Assembly: GCA_964426655.1 (NCBI GenBank)
Contig: CAYRQT010000001.1
Span: 1 to 64,000 of the forward strand
Source of the DNA: RGIG8306 sp964426655
GTDB lineage: Bacteria; Bacillota; Clostridia; Lachnospirales; Lachnospiraceae
Length of the DNA: 64,000 nucleotides
Reading direction: 5' to 3'
The notes beneath the pieces were generated by a model that was not told the origin of the DNA, made no database searches, and worked only from the letters and a program-made list of their open reading frames with translations. The position numbers and the translations under genes are program-made. Positions 26,240 through 35,371 of this stretch are shown one piece after another (position 1 is the stretch's first letter; each line of letters starts with the position of its first letter).

Positions 26240-29078
26240 ATATCTGCAAAAGAAAAAAGGGACTGCACGCAGTTTTGCCGATTGTCTGCCCTATCTGCTG
26301 GCCTTCCTTATTCCAGTGCTGGTAATGATTGCTGTTTTTATTGAACGGGGCATTTTCCCCTTCGGAGACCGGAGCTTTCTTCGGACTGATTTATACCACC
26401 AGTATGCACCTTTTTTCAAGGAGCTGGACGGGAAGCTTCAGACCGGTAGCAGCCTGTTCTATACCTGGAACATCGGAGGCGGCTCCAATTTTGTAGCCCT
26501 GATTGCCTATTACCTGTCCAGTCCTTTGAACTGGCTCTTGTTGTTGTGCCCCTCTGAATATGTTATTGAATTCATCACCTATATGATTGTTCTAAAAATA
26601 GGTCTGAGTGGTCTGACTTTCGCCTGGTATCTGCGTCATCACACTGCCCGCCATTCCGGATCCATTCAGGGATTTCTCGGAAAAAGAGACATTGGCATTG
26701 CACTTTTTGCCACTTTCTACGCTCTGTCCGGTTATATGGCCGCTTACAGTTGGAACATCATGTGGCTGGATTGTATCTTGCTTTTTCCCCTTATTGTGCT
26801 GGGACTGGAACGACTGGTATATAACGGAAAACCGTTACTGTACTGCATTACTCTGGCAATGGCCATCATCTCCAACTACTACATTGCCATTATGATTTGT
26901 ATCTTTCTGGTATTGTATTTTATCTGCCTGCTGTTTATCATTCCTGATGAAACCATTACCCTTTTACCTCAGCCAGACGGCGCTCTTTTAAAGCGCACCA
27001 TTTACACCAATTATCCCAAAAAAATTTTTCATTTTGCCCTATATTCCATAATTGCAGGAGGGCTTTCCGCTTTTATTTTAATTCCTGAAATCTTTGCCCT
27101 GGAACTGACAGCCTCCGCTTCCAGCACGTTCCCCACCACCTTCAGTTCCTACTTCTCCATTTATGACATGCTGGCTCGGCATCTGGTAAATGTGGATGTC
27201 CACCTGGGGCTGGATCACTGGCCTAATATTTACTGCGGAGTGGCCATTTTGATGTTTTTGCCCCTGTATGTCATGAACAAGCGGTATGGCTATAAAGAAA
27301 AGGCTACCAATTTTGCTCTCATCCTGATTTTCCTGGCCAGCTTCAGCATGAACTTTCTGAATTTTATCTGGCACGGTTTTCATTACCCCAATTCCTTGCC
27401 GGCAAGACAGTCTTTCATCTATATTTTCCTGATCCTGGTAATGTGCTACAAGGGTTATGAAGGCCTTCAGGAAAGAAGCATCAAACAGATTGTGGGTAGT
27501 TTCTGGATAGGCATCCTATTTATAGTATTGGCAGAAAAACTGATCACTGCAGAAGATTTTGACTACACAGATTTTTACATCAGTATTCTATTCCTTTCTC
27601 TATATGCTTTAATCGCTTATATGTATCGGAAAAAAATCGGTGTAAAACGCGCCCTGGCCTATGTGGCCGTGTTGCTGGTCTTTGGGGAAACCTTTATGAA
27701 CACCGCTATCACCAGCGTTACTACCGTCAGCCGCAGCAGTTATGTGGAATACAATGAAAGTTACGCCACCCTGACGGCTCTGGCCCAGGAATTGGAAGGA
27801 GGCGATTTTTTCCGTCTGGAAAAGACTCGTCTGCGTACCAAAAATGACGGTCCCTGGTATCAGTATCCCTCCATTTCCGTTTTTTCCTCCCTGGCCAATG
27901 CCAATATGACATCCCTTTATAAAGCTCTGGGAATGGAAGGCTCTACCAATGCCTATTCCTCTACCGGTATGACCTTGCTGGCTGCCTCCATCATGAATGT
28001 CCGTTACATCTTTAATGCAGGGGAAATGGATGTGTCTTCCCTTCAGACTTTTGTGGATTCTGACCAGTCCATTTATATGTACAAAAACAATTATTCCCTT
28101 CCTCTGGCCTTTATGGTCCCTTCGGACTTTGCTGAAAACTGGAATATTTCTTTAGGCACACCCATTGAAGTGCAGAATAATTTTGCCCTGTATGCCGCAA
28201 ATGTTCCCTCCATTTTCACCAGTCTTTCTGTTAGTTCAGAGGGAAGTTCTGCTACCGTAACCACTGATGAAGCTGGATATATATACGCTTACGTGACCAA
28301 TTCCGGTGTGGATAATGTAACTGTCACCGTAAACGGAAATAGCACCAGCTATTCCAGTGTCAAACGCAAGTACTTAATTCCCATCGGATATGTCCAGCCC
28401 GGGGACGCCATCTCTGTCAGCACCTCCGACGAGGGCGAATCCCTTATTCTTCAGGCATATCGTCTGGAAGAGGACGCATTTAAAGAAATGTATGAAACCC
28501 TTTCCCAGGAAACCTATACCATCACTTCTTTTAGTGACACAAAGGTTTCCGGCACCATTACTGCCGCCGAAGACGGCCTGATGTACACCTCTATTCCCTA
28601 TGAAAAGGGGTGGACAGTCACAGTGGACGGACAGGAAGTGGATACCGAGATCATCGGGGATGCCCTGATTGGTGTGCCGGTAAGCGCCGGTACACATACC
28701 ATTACCTTTACCTATATTCCGGAGGGCATGACTTTGGGTGCGCTAATCAGCGCAGGTGCTCTGGCCCTTCTGATTGTTGCCATTACCGTTCACATACTAC
28801 TAAAGAGAAGAAAGCCCTCTCCCAACAGCATTTTTGTGGAGGAAGAGCTTCTCCCTCCTCCGACACAGCCTGCGGAGGGAACATCCGAAGAAATGCCGAA
28901 AAAAGAACCGACATCCGAAGCGGTTGCCGCGTCAGTGCAGTTGCCTGCAGAGGAGGGCTCGCCAGCTCAGACGGCTGACCCCGAAGTTTCTCAGCCATCT
29001 GCTGAGAGCTCTGCGGCTCCATCCATTGAAATTATAGAAGTAGAGGAAGACACCCACCAAAAGGAGGAAAAGACATGA
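26232..29078 (+). CDS. YfhO-family GT-C membrane glycosyltransferase
   Basis: 948 residues from the ATG that overlaps the GtrA stop. About a dozen membrane segments cover the first 550 residues, with a conserved early extracytoplasmic Asp region (FLRTDLYHQYAPFF) as in YfhO/GT-C enzymes. A large outside domain (about 550-820) is followed by a last membrane segment (near 840-860) and a Pro/Glu/Ser-rich cytoplasmic tail. In Bacillus and Listeria, YfhO homologues add the flipped sugar to teichoic acid. The acceptor here is inferred, not shown. Confidence 0.9.
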   Translation: MSKYLQKKKGTARSFADCLPYLLAFLIPVLVMIAVFIERGIFPFGDRSFLRTDLYHQYAPFFKELDGKLQTGSSLFYTWNIGGGSNFVALIAYYLSSPLNWLLLLCPSEYVIEFITYMIVLKIGLSGLTFAWYLRHHTARHSGSIQGFLGKRDIGIALFATFYALSGYMAAYSWNIMWLDCILLFPLIVLGLERLVYNGKPLLYCITLAMAIISNYYIAIMICIFLVLYFICLLFIIPDETITLLPQPDGALLKRTIYTNYPKKIFHFALYSIIAGGLSAFILIPEIFALELTASASSTFPTTFSSYFSIYDMLARHLVNVDVHLGLDHWPNIYCGVAILMFLPLYVMNKRYGYKEKATNFALILIFLASFSMNFLNFIWHGFHYPNSLPARQSFIYIFLILVMCYKGYEGLQERSIKQIVGSFWIGILFIVLAEKLITAEDFDYTDFYISILFLSLYALIAYMYRKKIGVKRALAYVAVLLVFGETFMNTAITSVTTVSRSSYVEYNESYATLTALAQELEGGDFFRLEKTRLRTKNDGPWYQYPSISVFSSLANANMTSLYKALGMEGSTNAYSSTGMTLLAASIMNVRYIFNAGEMDVSSLQTFVDSDQSIYMYKNNYSLPLAFMVPSDFAENWNISLGTPIEVQNNFALYAANVPSIFTSLSVSSEGSSATVTTDEAGYIYAYVTNSGVDNVTVTVNGNSTSYSSVKRKYLIPIGYVQPGDAISVSTSDEGESLILQAYRLEEDAFKEMYETLSQETYTITSFSDTKVSGTITAAEDGLMYTSIPYEKGWTVTVDGQEVDTEIIGDALIGVPVSAGTHTITFTYIPEGMTLGALISAGALALLIVAITVHILLKRRKPSPNSIFVEEELLPPPTQPAEGTSEEMPKKEPTSEAVAASVQLPAEEGSPAQTADPEVSQPSAESSAAPSIEIIEVEEDTHQKEEKT

Positions 29079-30451
29079 AACTATGGGGCGGACGTTTTAC
29101 AAAAGAAACCAACCAACTGGTGCACCAGTTCAACGCCTCCTTATCCTTTGACCACCGTTTTTACCGTCAGGATATTCAGGGCAGCATTGCCCATGTGACC
29201 ATGTTGGAAAAGCAGGGCATCCTTTCCCCTGCCGATAAAGAGCAGATTATTCAGGGGCTGGAAGGTATATTGGAGGACATTACGGCAGGACGACTCACCT
29301 TTGATGATGGGAGTGAGGATATTCACAGTTTTGTAGAGGCCCATCTGATTGAGCGAATTGGCGAGCCGGGAAAACGACTTCACACCGGCCGCAGCCGAAA
29401 TGACCAGGTTGCGCTGGATATGAAGCTTTACACCAGAGATGAGCTGGACGAAACCATCTCCCTGCTCAAAGATCTGCTGCAGACCATCCTTACTGTTATG
29501 GATGGAAATCTGGACACTTATATGCCTGGTTTTACCCATCTCCAGAAAGCCCAGCCCGTCACTCTTGCCCATCATCTGGGTGCTTATTTTGAGATGTTCT
29601 ACAGAGATACTCTCCGACTTAAGGATATTCGCCAGCGCATGAATACCTGCCCCCTTGGTGCTGGTGCCCTGGCAGGAACCACATACCCTCTTGATCGGGA
29701 ATACACCGCTTCCCTGCTGCATTTTGATCGGGCCACTACCAACAGCATGGATTCTGTTTCCGACAGGGACTATCTTATCGAATACTTAAGCGCCCTTTCC
29801 ACTATCATGATGCACCTTAGCCGCTTCAGCGAAGAATTCATCATTTGGAATTCCAATGAATATCGATTTATTGATCTGGATGATGCCTACAGCACCGGCA
29901 GCAGCATTATGCCTCAGAAAAAAAATCCGGATATTGCAGAACTGGTTCGGGGGAAAACCGGAAGAGTCTATGGTGCCCTGATGGCCCTTTTGACAACCAT
30001 GAAGGGACTTCCACTGGCCTATAACAAAGATATGCAGGAAGATAAGGAGCTGGTTTTTGATGCAATGGATACCACCAGCGGGTGCATTCGGCTCTTTACG
30101 GGCATGCTGTCCACTACAAAATTCAACAAGGAAGTGATGGCTGCCAGTGCAAAGAATGGATTTACCAATGCTACCGATGCCGCAGACTATCTGGTCAATC
30201 ATGGAGTGCCGTTCAGAGATGCCCATGGTATCGTAGGACAGCTGGTTCTATTATGCCTGGACCGAAATATTTCTCTGGATCAGCTCCCACTGGAAGATTA
30301 TCAGAAAATCAGCCCCGTATTTGATGCAGACATCTATAAAGCCATATCCATGGAGACATGCGTCTCCAAACGGCTTACTCTGGGTGCCCCCGGCATTCCT
30401 GCCATGAAGGAAGTCCTTCAAACATACAGAATCTGGCTGTCTTCTCTTTAA
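29075..30451 (+). CDS. argH: Argininosuccinate lyase
   Basis: Last step of arginine synthesis: argininosuccinate to arginine and fumarate. 458 residues, starting KLWGGRF, with THLQKAQPVTLAHH and the mobile signature loop GSSIMPQKKNPD. Its ATG overlaps the stop of the YfhO-like gene (ATGA), so it is translationally coupled to a surface-glycosylation operon; argG is not in the window and I see no ARG box nearby. Confidence 0.97.
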   Translation: MKLWGGRFTKETNQLVHQFNASLSFDHRFYRQDIQGSIAHVTMLEKQGILSPADKEQIIQGLEGILEDITAGRLTFDDGSEDIHSFVEAHLIERIGEPGKRLHTGRSRNDQVALDMKLYTRDELDETISLLKDLLQTILTVMDGNLDTYMPGFTHLQKAQPVTLAHHLGAYFEMFYRDTLRLKDIRQRMNTCPLGAGALAGTTYPLDREYTASLLHFDRATTNSMDSVSDRDYLIEYLSALSTIMMHLSRFSEEFIIWNSNEYRFIDLDDAYSTGSSIMPQKKNPDIAELVRGKTGRVYGALMALLTTMKGLPLAYNKDMQEDKELVFDAMDTTSGCIRLFTGMLSTTKFNKEVMAASAKNGFTNATDAADYLVNHGVPFRDAHGIVGQLVLLCLDRNISLDQLPLEDYQKISPVFDADIYKAISMETCVSKRLTLGAPGIPAMKEVLQTYRIWLSSL

Positions 30452-30463
30452 ATCAGTCAAAAA

Positions 30464-30559
30464 GAGCATTCCCCTTTCGGAAATGACCTTCCTCCATACT
30501 TTATACCAGAAAATCTGGTGTATGGTGGCACTCAAACCGATGGGAATGCTCTATTTTTT
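30464..30559. terminator. Nested inverted repeat, convergent terminator between argH and hydA
   Basis: Ten-base perfect arms GAGCATTCCC (30464-30473) and GGGAATGCTC (30542-30551) flank an interior TCGG/CCGA pairing and an apical hairpin (CCATAC..GTATGG with ACCAG/CTGGT). A T-run follows on the plus strand (TATTTTTTT) and A-rich sequence precedes it. It serves both convergent genes but is far longer than a plain terminator. Confidence 0.65.
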
Positions 30560-30605
30560 TACTTATGTCCCCCCAAAAATCCATCTCGTCTATCTCTGTA
30601 TATTT

Positions 30606-32336
30606 CTAGTTTAGCTGAGTCTTGCGGCTGTAATGGGTATGCAGTAGCTTATGAGCCAGAGGGCCATTGGGTTCTCCCAGATACTCTCTGTACAGTTTTT
30701 GTATAGACGGGCTCTCATGAGATTTTCGAATGGTCTTTCCCCGATCTTCTTCATACAAAGCATTGGCCCTTTTGCTAAGGATTTCATAATGCCCGTGCAT
30801 ATATGGCTGTCCACCCCCGTCAATACAGCCTCCCGGACAGGCCATAATTTCTATGATCTGATATTCAGCCTCCCCTTTTCGTATTTTTTCCAGAAGGTTT
30901 CTGGCATTCCCAAGTCCATTGGCGATAGCGGCTTTTACCTGCATGTCTTTGATGGGAATAATGGCCTCCCTTACTCCATCCAATCCCCGAATCATGGTAA
31001 ACTCTACATTATCCAGTTTTTCATTGGTAATCCACTCATAGGCGGTACGGAGTGCAGCCTCCATGACCCCACCGGTCACGCCAAACAGTACTGCAGCACC
31101 TGTGGACTCTCCCATCATATCATCATACTCTTCATCAGCCAGGGCATTGAACTGAATGCCTGCTTCCTTGATCATTTTAGCCAGCTCTCTGGTACTTAAC
31201 ACCACATCCACATCCTGTCCCATCTCTTCTCTTGCTGCTTCATATTTTTTAGCCAGACAGGGCATGACAGAAACCACTACCAGTTTTTCCGGAGGGATTT
31301 TCATCTTTTCCGCATAATAGCTTTTTGCAATGGCACCAAACATCTGCTGGGGGGATTTACATGTGGATGGCACATCCAGAAGATCCGGAAATTCATGTTC
31401 AAAGAAATTGATCCATCCCGGACAGCAGCTTGTGAGCATGGGTAAACGCCCATTATTCCTGATGCGATGCATCAGCTCAGTGGCCTCTTCCATTATGGTC
31501 AGATCCGCCGCAAAATCCGTATCAAAAACCCGGTCAAACCCCAGGGCCCTGAGCGCAGCCACCATTCTGCCTGTCACAGCTTTTCCGCTGGTATCTCCGA
31601 AAGCTTCTCCAAGGGCCGCTCGAACAGCGGGTGCCGTCTGCACAATCACAAATTTCTCCGGATCATTTAAGGCATTCCACACCCGGCTGGTGTTATTCAC
31701 CTCTGTGAGCGCACCGGTGGGACAGACAGATACACACTGCCCGCAAAATGTACAGTTGGTTTCCACCATGGGCATGCCAAAGGCGGGAGATACAATGGTG
31801 GAAAACCCCCGATTTCTTGCTGACAGGACACCCACTGTCTGGATTTCGTTACAAACGGTGACGCAACGCCTGCACAAAATACATTTGTCCAGATTTCTTT
31901 CAATGGAGGAACTGGAAAGGTCCAATGGGAAGGTGCTCATTTCCCCTGCATATTTCATATGCCTTATACCCATGTCTGCTGCCAGTGCCTGCAGTTCACA
32001 GTTGGTGTTTTTCTCACACAGCAGACAGTCCTTGGGATGATCGGACAGGAGCAGTTCCACTACCGTTCGTCTGGAACGGATGGCTTTTAATGAATTGGTA
32101 TGGATGACCATTCCCTCTGACACCGGTGTGTTGCAGGCCGGTGCCAGATTTCGCCGCCCTTCCACTTCTACTACACATACACGGCAGGATCCGGGGTTAT
32201 GTTCCTTTCCCTCATGCAGATGCATATGACACAGGGTGGGGATAAAGATCTCCATTTTCTTGGCAGCCTCCAATATGGTGGTGCCTTCCTTCACCTGCAG
32301 GGGTTTATTATTTATGGTAATATTCACTAATTTCAA
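30606..32336 (-). CDS. hydA: [FeFe]-hydrogenase catalytic subunit, bifurcating type (HydA/HndD)
   Basis: Produces or oxidises H2 using electrons shared between NADH and ferredoxin. 576 residues. An N-terminal [2Fe-2S] domain (Cys 36, 51, 54, 68), a His/Cys-ligated cluster (about 100-113) and two [4Fe-4S] motifs (near 151-162 and 195-205) precede the H-cluster domain with L1 TSCCPGW (302-308), L2 MPCLAKKYEA (358-367) and L3 MACPGGCIDGGGQP (about 498-511). The start is TTG at 32336 with AGAGG upstream. It is third in hydC-hydB-hydA. Confidence 0.96.
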   Translation of the reverse strand: MKLVNITINNKPLQVKEGTTILEAAKKMEIFIPTLCHMHLHEGKEHNPGSCRVCVVEVEGRRNLAPACNTPVSEGMVIHTNSLKAIRSRRTVVELLLSDHPKDCLLCEKNTNCELQALAADMGIRHMKYAGEMSTFPLDLSSSSIERNLDKCILCRRCVTVCNEIQTVGVLSARNRGFSTIVSPAFGMPMVETNCTFCGQCVSVCPTGALTEVNNTSRVWNALNDPEKFVIVQTAPAVRAALGEAFGDTSGKAVTGRMVAALRALGFDRVFDTDFAADLTIMEEATELMHRIRNNGRLPMLTSCCPGWINFFEHEFPDLLDVPSTCKSPQQMFGAIAKSYYAEKMKIPPEKLVVVSVMPCLAKKYEAAREEMGQDVDVVLSTRELAKMIKEAGIQFNALADEEYDDMMGESTGAAVLFGVTGGVMEAALRTAYEWITNEKLDNVEFTMIRGLDGVREAIIPIKDMQVKAAIANGLGNARNLLEKIRKGEAEYQIIEIMACPGGCIDGGGQPYMHGHYEILSKRANALYEEDRGKTIRKSHESPSIQKLYREYLGEPNGPLAHKLLHTHYSRKTQLN

Positions 32337-32362
32337 TGGATACCTCTTTCTTCTTCAGGCTG

Positions 32363-34258
32363 TTACATGCGCTCAATGGCATGAACAGGACAGGCAGAGT
32401 AACAAGCACCGCATTTGATGCATTTTTGCTGATCAATGGTGTGTAGCCCCCTCACATTTCCGGAGATACAGGAAACCGGGCAATTCCTTGCGCATTTCGT
32501 GCAACCGATGCATTTGCTTGTAATTTCAAAGCGCAGCAGTTTCTTACAGACCCCTGCAGGGCAACGGTGATCCCGGACATGAGCCACATACTCCTCCCAG
32601 AAATACTTCATGGTACTTAGCACCGGGTTAGGTGCCGTCTGTCCCAGTCCACAGAGAGACGTATCTTTTATGGTCTGTGCCAGTTCCTTCAGGGTATTCA
32701 GATCTTCCTCCGTTCCCCGACCATCTGTAATTTTGGTGAGAATTTCCAGCAGACGCTTGTTGCCGATTCGACAAGGTGTACATTTACCGCAGGACTCTTC
32801 CACCGTAAATTCCAGGTAAAATTTGGCAATATCCACCATACAATTATCTTCATCCATAACGATCATTCCCCCTGATCCCATCATGGAGCCGATAGAAGTC
32901 AGGGATTCATAATCTATGGGCAAATCAAAATAGGAATAGGGTATGCACCCACCGGATGGCCCTCCGGTCTGTACGGCCTTGCATTTCCTGTCATTTTTTA
33001 TGCCACCCCCAATTTCATAGATGATTTCCTCTACAGAGGTGCCTATGGGAACTTCCACAAGGCCTACATTATTAATTTTACCTGCCAGGGCAAACACTTT
33101 CGTGCCTGGTGATTTTTCCGTGCCCAGTTTTCTGTACCAGGCTGCTCCATGCTGCAAAATAGCCGGAACATTGGCAAGAGTCTCCACATTGTTAACACAG
33201 GTAGGTTTTCCATACAGACCAGCCTGCGCAGGATACGGCGGTTTATTAGTGGGTTCTCCCCTTTGACCTTCAATGGAGTGGATGAGTGCTGTTTCCTCTC
33301 CACAGACAAAGGCCCCTGCTCCATATTTAAGTTCAATATCGAAGGAGAAATCCGTGTCCATGATACGTTCTCCAAGGAGTCCCCGTTCCCTAGCCTGCTT
33401 TATCGCAATTTTCAGTCGCTCCACTGCCAGAGGATACTCAGCCCGAATATAAACAAAGCCCTGGGAGGCACCTATGGCATAGCCCGCTATGGCCATAGCC
33501 TCCAGAACACTGTGGGGGTCTCCTTCCAGAATGGAGCGGTCCATAAAGGCACCGGGGTCTCCCTCAACTGCACTACAAATATTATATTTGGTTTCTCCGG
33601 ATGAGGCCTGGGCACTGGCCCATTTGATGCCGGTAGGAAATCCGCCACCTCCTCTGCCCCTTAATCCGGACTCCCGAATAACCTGGACCACTTCTTCCGG
33701 AGTCATGTGCAGCAGTGCTTTTCCCAGTGCCAGATATCCACCTGCTCCAATGGATTCCCCGATTTCTTCCGGGTTGATCAGTCCGCAATTGCGCAGAGCA
33801 ATTCGCTTTTGTTTTTTATAAAAGGACATATCGTCCTGGTGATGTACCTTCTCTTTCAGGGTGGGCTCCTCATATAGAAGCCTCTCAACCGGTCTTCCCT
33901 CTGATAAATGCTGCTCCACAATATCGTCCACATCTTCGGGGCGCACATGCACATAGAAGGTATTATCGGGGCTGACTTTGACAATGGGCCCTTTCTCACA
34001 AAACCCGAAGCAGCCTGTGATACTTACGGAAACCAGATCATCCAGCCCTTTTTCCCGTATCCTTTTTTCCATTTTTTCCAGAATAACGACGCTATCCGAT
34101 GACTGGCAACCGGTGCCGCCACATATGGTGACGCATCTGGGACATTGCTGATTTTCCACAGCCATCTCCTGCTCATGGGTTGGCTTACGCATGGACAAAA
34201 TTTCCGCATACTCCAGGGACAATGCCTGTAATTGGTCAAATGAATGAATTTTTTGCAT
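32363..34258 (-). CDS. hydB: Bifurcating hydrogenase NADH/FMN subunit (NuoF-like, HydB/HndC)
   Basis: 631 residues combining an N-terminal thioredoxin-like [2Fe-2S] domain (about 35-125, with CGGTGCQ and CFGFCEKGP), the NADH/FMN module (GRGGGGFPTGIKW; GAGAFVCGEETAL), an SLBB segment, a [4Fe-4S] motif ESCGKCTPCRIG and a C-terminal 2x[4Fe-4S] ferredoxin domain (CIGCTKCARNCP; CIKCGACYSACP). This layout is that of HydB/HndC, where flavin bifurcation occurs. It lies 26 bp upstream of hydA and 11 bp after hydC. Confidence 0.95.
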   Translation of the reverse strand: MQKIHSFDQLQALSLEYAEILSMRKPTHEQEMAVENQQCPRCVTICGGTGCQSSDSVVILEKMEKRIREKGLDDLVSVSITGCFGFCEKGPIVKVSPDNTFYVHVRPEDVDDIVEQHLSEGRPVERLLYEEPTLKEKVHHQDDMSFYKKQKRIALRNCGLINPEEIGESIGAGGYLALGKALLHMTPEEVVQVIRESGLRGRGGGGFPTGIKWASAQASSGETKYNICSAVEGDPGAFMDRSILEGDPHSVLEAMAIAGYAIGASQGFVYIRAEYPLAVERLKIAIKQARERGLLGERIMDTDFSFDIELKYGAGAFVCGEETALIHSIEGQRGEPTNKPPYPAQAGLYGKPTCVNNVETLANVPAILQHGAAWYRKLGTEKSPGTKVFALAGKINNVGLVEVPIGTSVEEIIYEIGGGIKNDRKCKAVQTGGPSGGCIPYSYFDLPIDYESLTSIGSMMGSGGMIVMDEDNCMVDIAKFYLEFTVEESCGKCTPCRIGNKRLLEILTKITDGRGTEEDLNTLKELAQTIKDTSLCGLGQTAPNPVLSTMKYFWEEYVAHVRDHRCPAGVCKKLLRFEITSKCIGCTKCARNCPVSCISGNVRGLHTIDQQKCIKCGACYSACPVHAIERM

Positions 34259-34269
34259 ACCTTTCCCTC

Positions 34270-34749
34270 CTACTCCCTGTATTCATCCAGCACTTTTACC
34301 ACCATATCCTTGGTAAAATGCCCATATACACGGTTGTCTACAGTGACCACAGGGGCCAGCCCACAGGCTCCCACACACCGCAGGACCTGCAAAGTAAATT
34401 TTTCATCCGGTGTGGTTTCCCCCACCTTGACCATTAACCGCCGCTCGAACTCCTCCAATACCTCTCCGGAGCCTTTTACAAAGCAGGCGGTGCCCATACA
34501 GACGTTAATCACATGCTTTCCTACCGGATTCTCTGTGAAATATGAATAAAAAGTTACCACGCCATTCACCTTAGCAATGGGAATCCCTGTCTTGTCTGCC
34601 ACAAACTGCTGTACTTCTCGTGGCAGATAGCCAAATATTTCCTGGGCTTTATGTAAAATAGAAATTAAGGCCCCCTCCTTATTCGGCGAAGATTGAATGA
34701 ACGCCTCCAGTTCTTCAAACTGGGGGCGCTTGGGCGAGTTTGAACACAT
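34270..34749 (-). CDS. hydC: Bifurcating hydrogenase [2Fe-2S] subunit (NuoE-like, HydC/HndA)
   Basis: 159 residues of the NuoE/24-kDa family: an N-terminal helical part, then a thioredoxin-like domain with the four cluster cysteines in VCMGTACFVKG and LRCVGACGLAP. First gene of the operon; ATG at 34749 with AAGGAGG. A Rex-like operator lies 22-39 bp upstream. Confidence 0.95.
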   Translation of the reverse strand: MCSNSPKRPQFEELEAFIQSSPNKEGALISILHKAQEIFGYLPREVQQFVADKTGIPIAKVNGVVTFYSYFTENPVGKHVINVCMGTACFVKGSGEVLEEFERRLMVKVGETTPDEKFTLQVLRCVGACGLAPVVTVDNRVYGHFTKDMVVKVLDEYRE

Positions 34750-34770
34750 ACATTACCCTCCTTACAAGAT

Positions 34771-34788
34771 TTGTTAATACTATAACAT
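34771..34788 (-). promoter_or_regulatory. Rex-like operator and -10 of the hydrogenase operon
   Basis: TTGTTAA-TACT-ATAACAT on the plus strand matches the clostridial Rex consensus TTGTTAA-N4-TTAACAA in 12 of 14 positions, with a perfect left half. The minus-strand -10 TATAGT (34784-34779) lies inside it; no convincing -35 is seen. Rex would repress when NADH is low, which fits an NADH-consuming hydrogenase. Confidence 0.7.
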
Positions 34789-34899
34789 AGCGTCGATTTA
34801 AAAGATAGAATCTTATAAAAATTTTACAAATTTTCCCTTTATAATTCAGCTGTTGTTTAATTGTTGCATAAATAAATTAAAAATTGGACATATCCGCCA
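34789..34899. other. AT-rich gap between hyd promoter and group II intron
   Basis: No coding sequence. It contains AT-rich upstream promoter sequence and the 3' exon flank of the intron (beginning TGGCGG on the minus strand). I see no other feature. Confidence 0.5.
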
Positions 34900-34947
34900 A
34901 TCGAATAGGAGATAGTTTTTATAAATCCTGAACACCTTCGACCTCTC

Positions 34948-34983
34948 ACACCACCGTGCGTACCGTTCGGTACACGGCGGTTC
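34948..34983 (-). ncRNA. Group II intron domain V hairpin
   Basis: The minus strand reads GAACCGCCGTGTACC, loop GAAC, then GGTACGCACGGTGGTGT. The two-stem hairpin with the CGC catalytic triad and bulge is the most conserved part of group II introns, and here it is intact and of the IIC type. Confidence 0.88.
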
Positions 34984-35022
34984 AATCTACTTAATATTTG
35001 ACACACTTTTCGGTGCAGTAAA

Positions 35023-35127
35023 CTACATTGAGACTAATCCAAATCGGCATAGTCTCTTGTTGCTTAAGGCAACATTGACAGCACCTTTGTTACATACATA
35101 AGCAATTCTTGCTCCTGCGTATGCTAC
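35023..35127 (-). pseudogene. Residual 3' end of the intron reverse transcriptase/maturase
   Basis: An open stretch of 34 codons ending in TAG lies inside domain IV. Its translation (ending ALSNKRLCRFGLVSM) resembles by eye the C-terminus of group IIC reverse transcriptases, which end in a pattern like (A)LxNxxLxxxGLxSL. It has no start codon or ribosome site. It suggests that an internal deletion removed the rest of the gene. Confidence 0.55.
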
Positions 35128-35371
35128 GTCTGACTTCTCACAGTTCGTTATTACCCGGCAAATGATACCGCTGTGAGACCTCCACGCTTAAGGTGCGTGC
35201 GCTTTCTCTCCATATATCTGCCACATTTGCTCTGTTCCTATAAATGGTAACTTTACAGCTTCATCCTATTTGGCAGACTTACCAACCGGACCCTTGCCTT
35301 ATAGGTGATTTCTCGTTACCCGGGTGTGCTCGGGACTTGCACCCGTTAAAGCGCTCCCAAGGTGCGCAAAC

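Larger units (their letters stand above)
34900..35371 (-). mobile_element. Group IIC intron deletion derivative (no reverse transcriptase gene)
   Basis: Read on the minus strand, the element starts GTTTGCGCACC directly behind the T-run of the xth terminator and ends CTCCTATTCGAT, the typical group II 3' end in AY. Domain I and following blocks resemble the Oceanobacillus group IIC intron (GGGTGCAAGTCCCG; GGCAAGGGT; GGAACAGAGCAAATG; GGAGGTCT..AGAAGTCAG). Domain V (34983-34948) and a domain VI with a bulge-capable A-rich stem (34947-34900) follow. At 472 nt it lacks the roughly 1.2-kb RT gene. The first bases are GUUUG instead of GUGYG. Insertion behind a terminator stem is the known group IIC preference. 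Confidence 0.88.
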
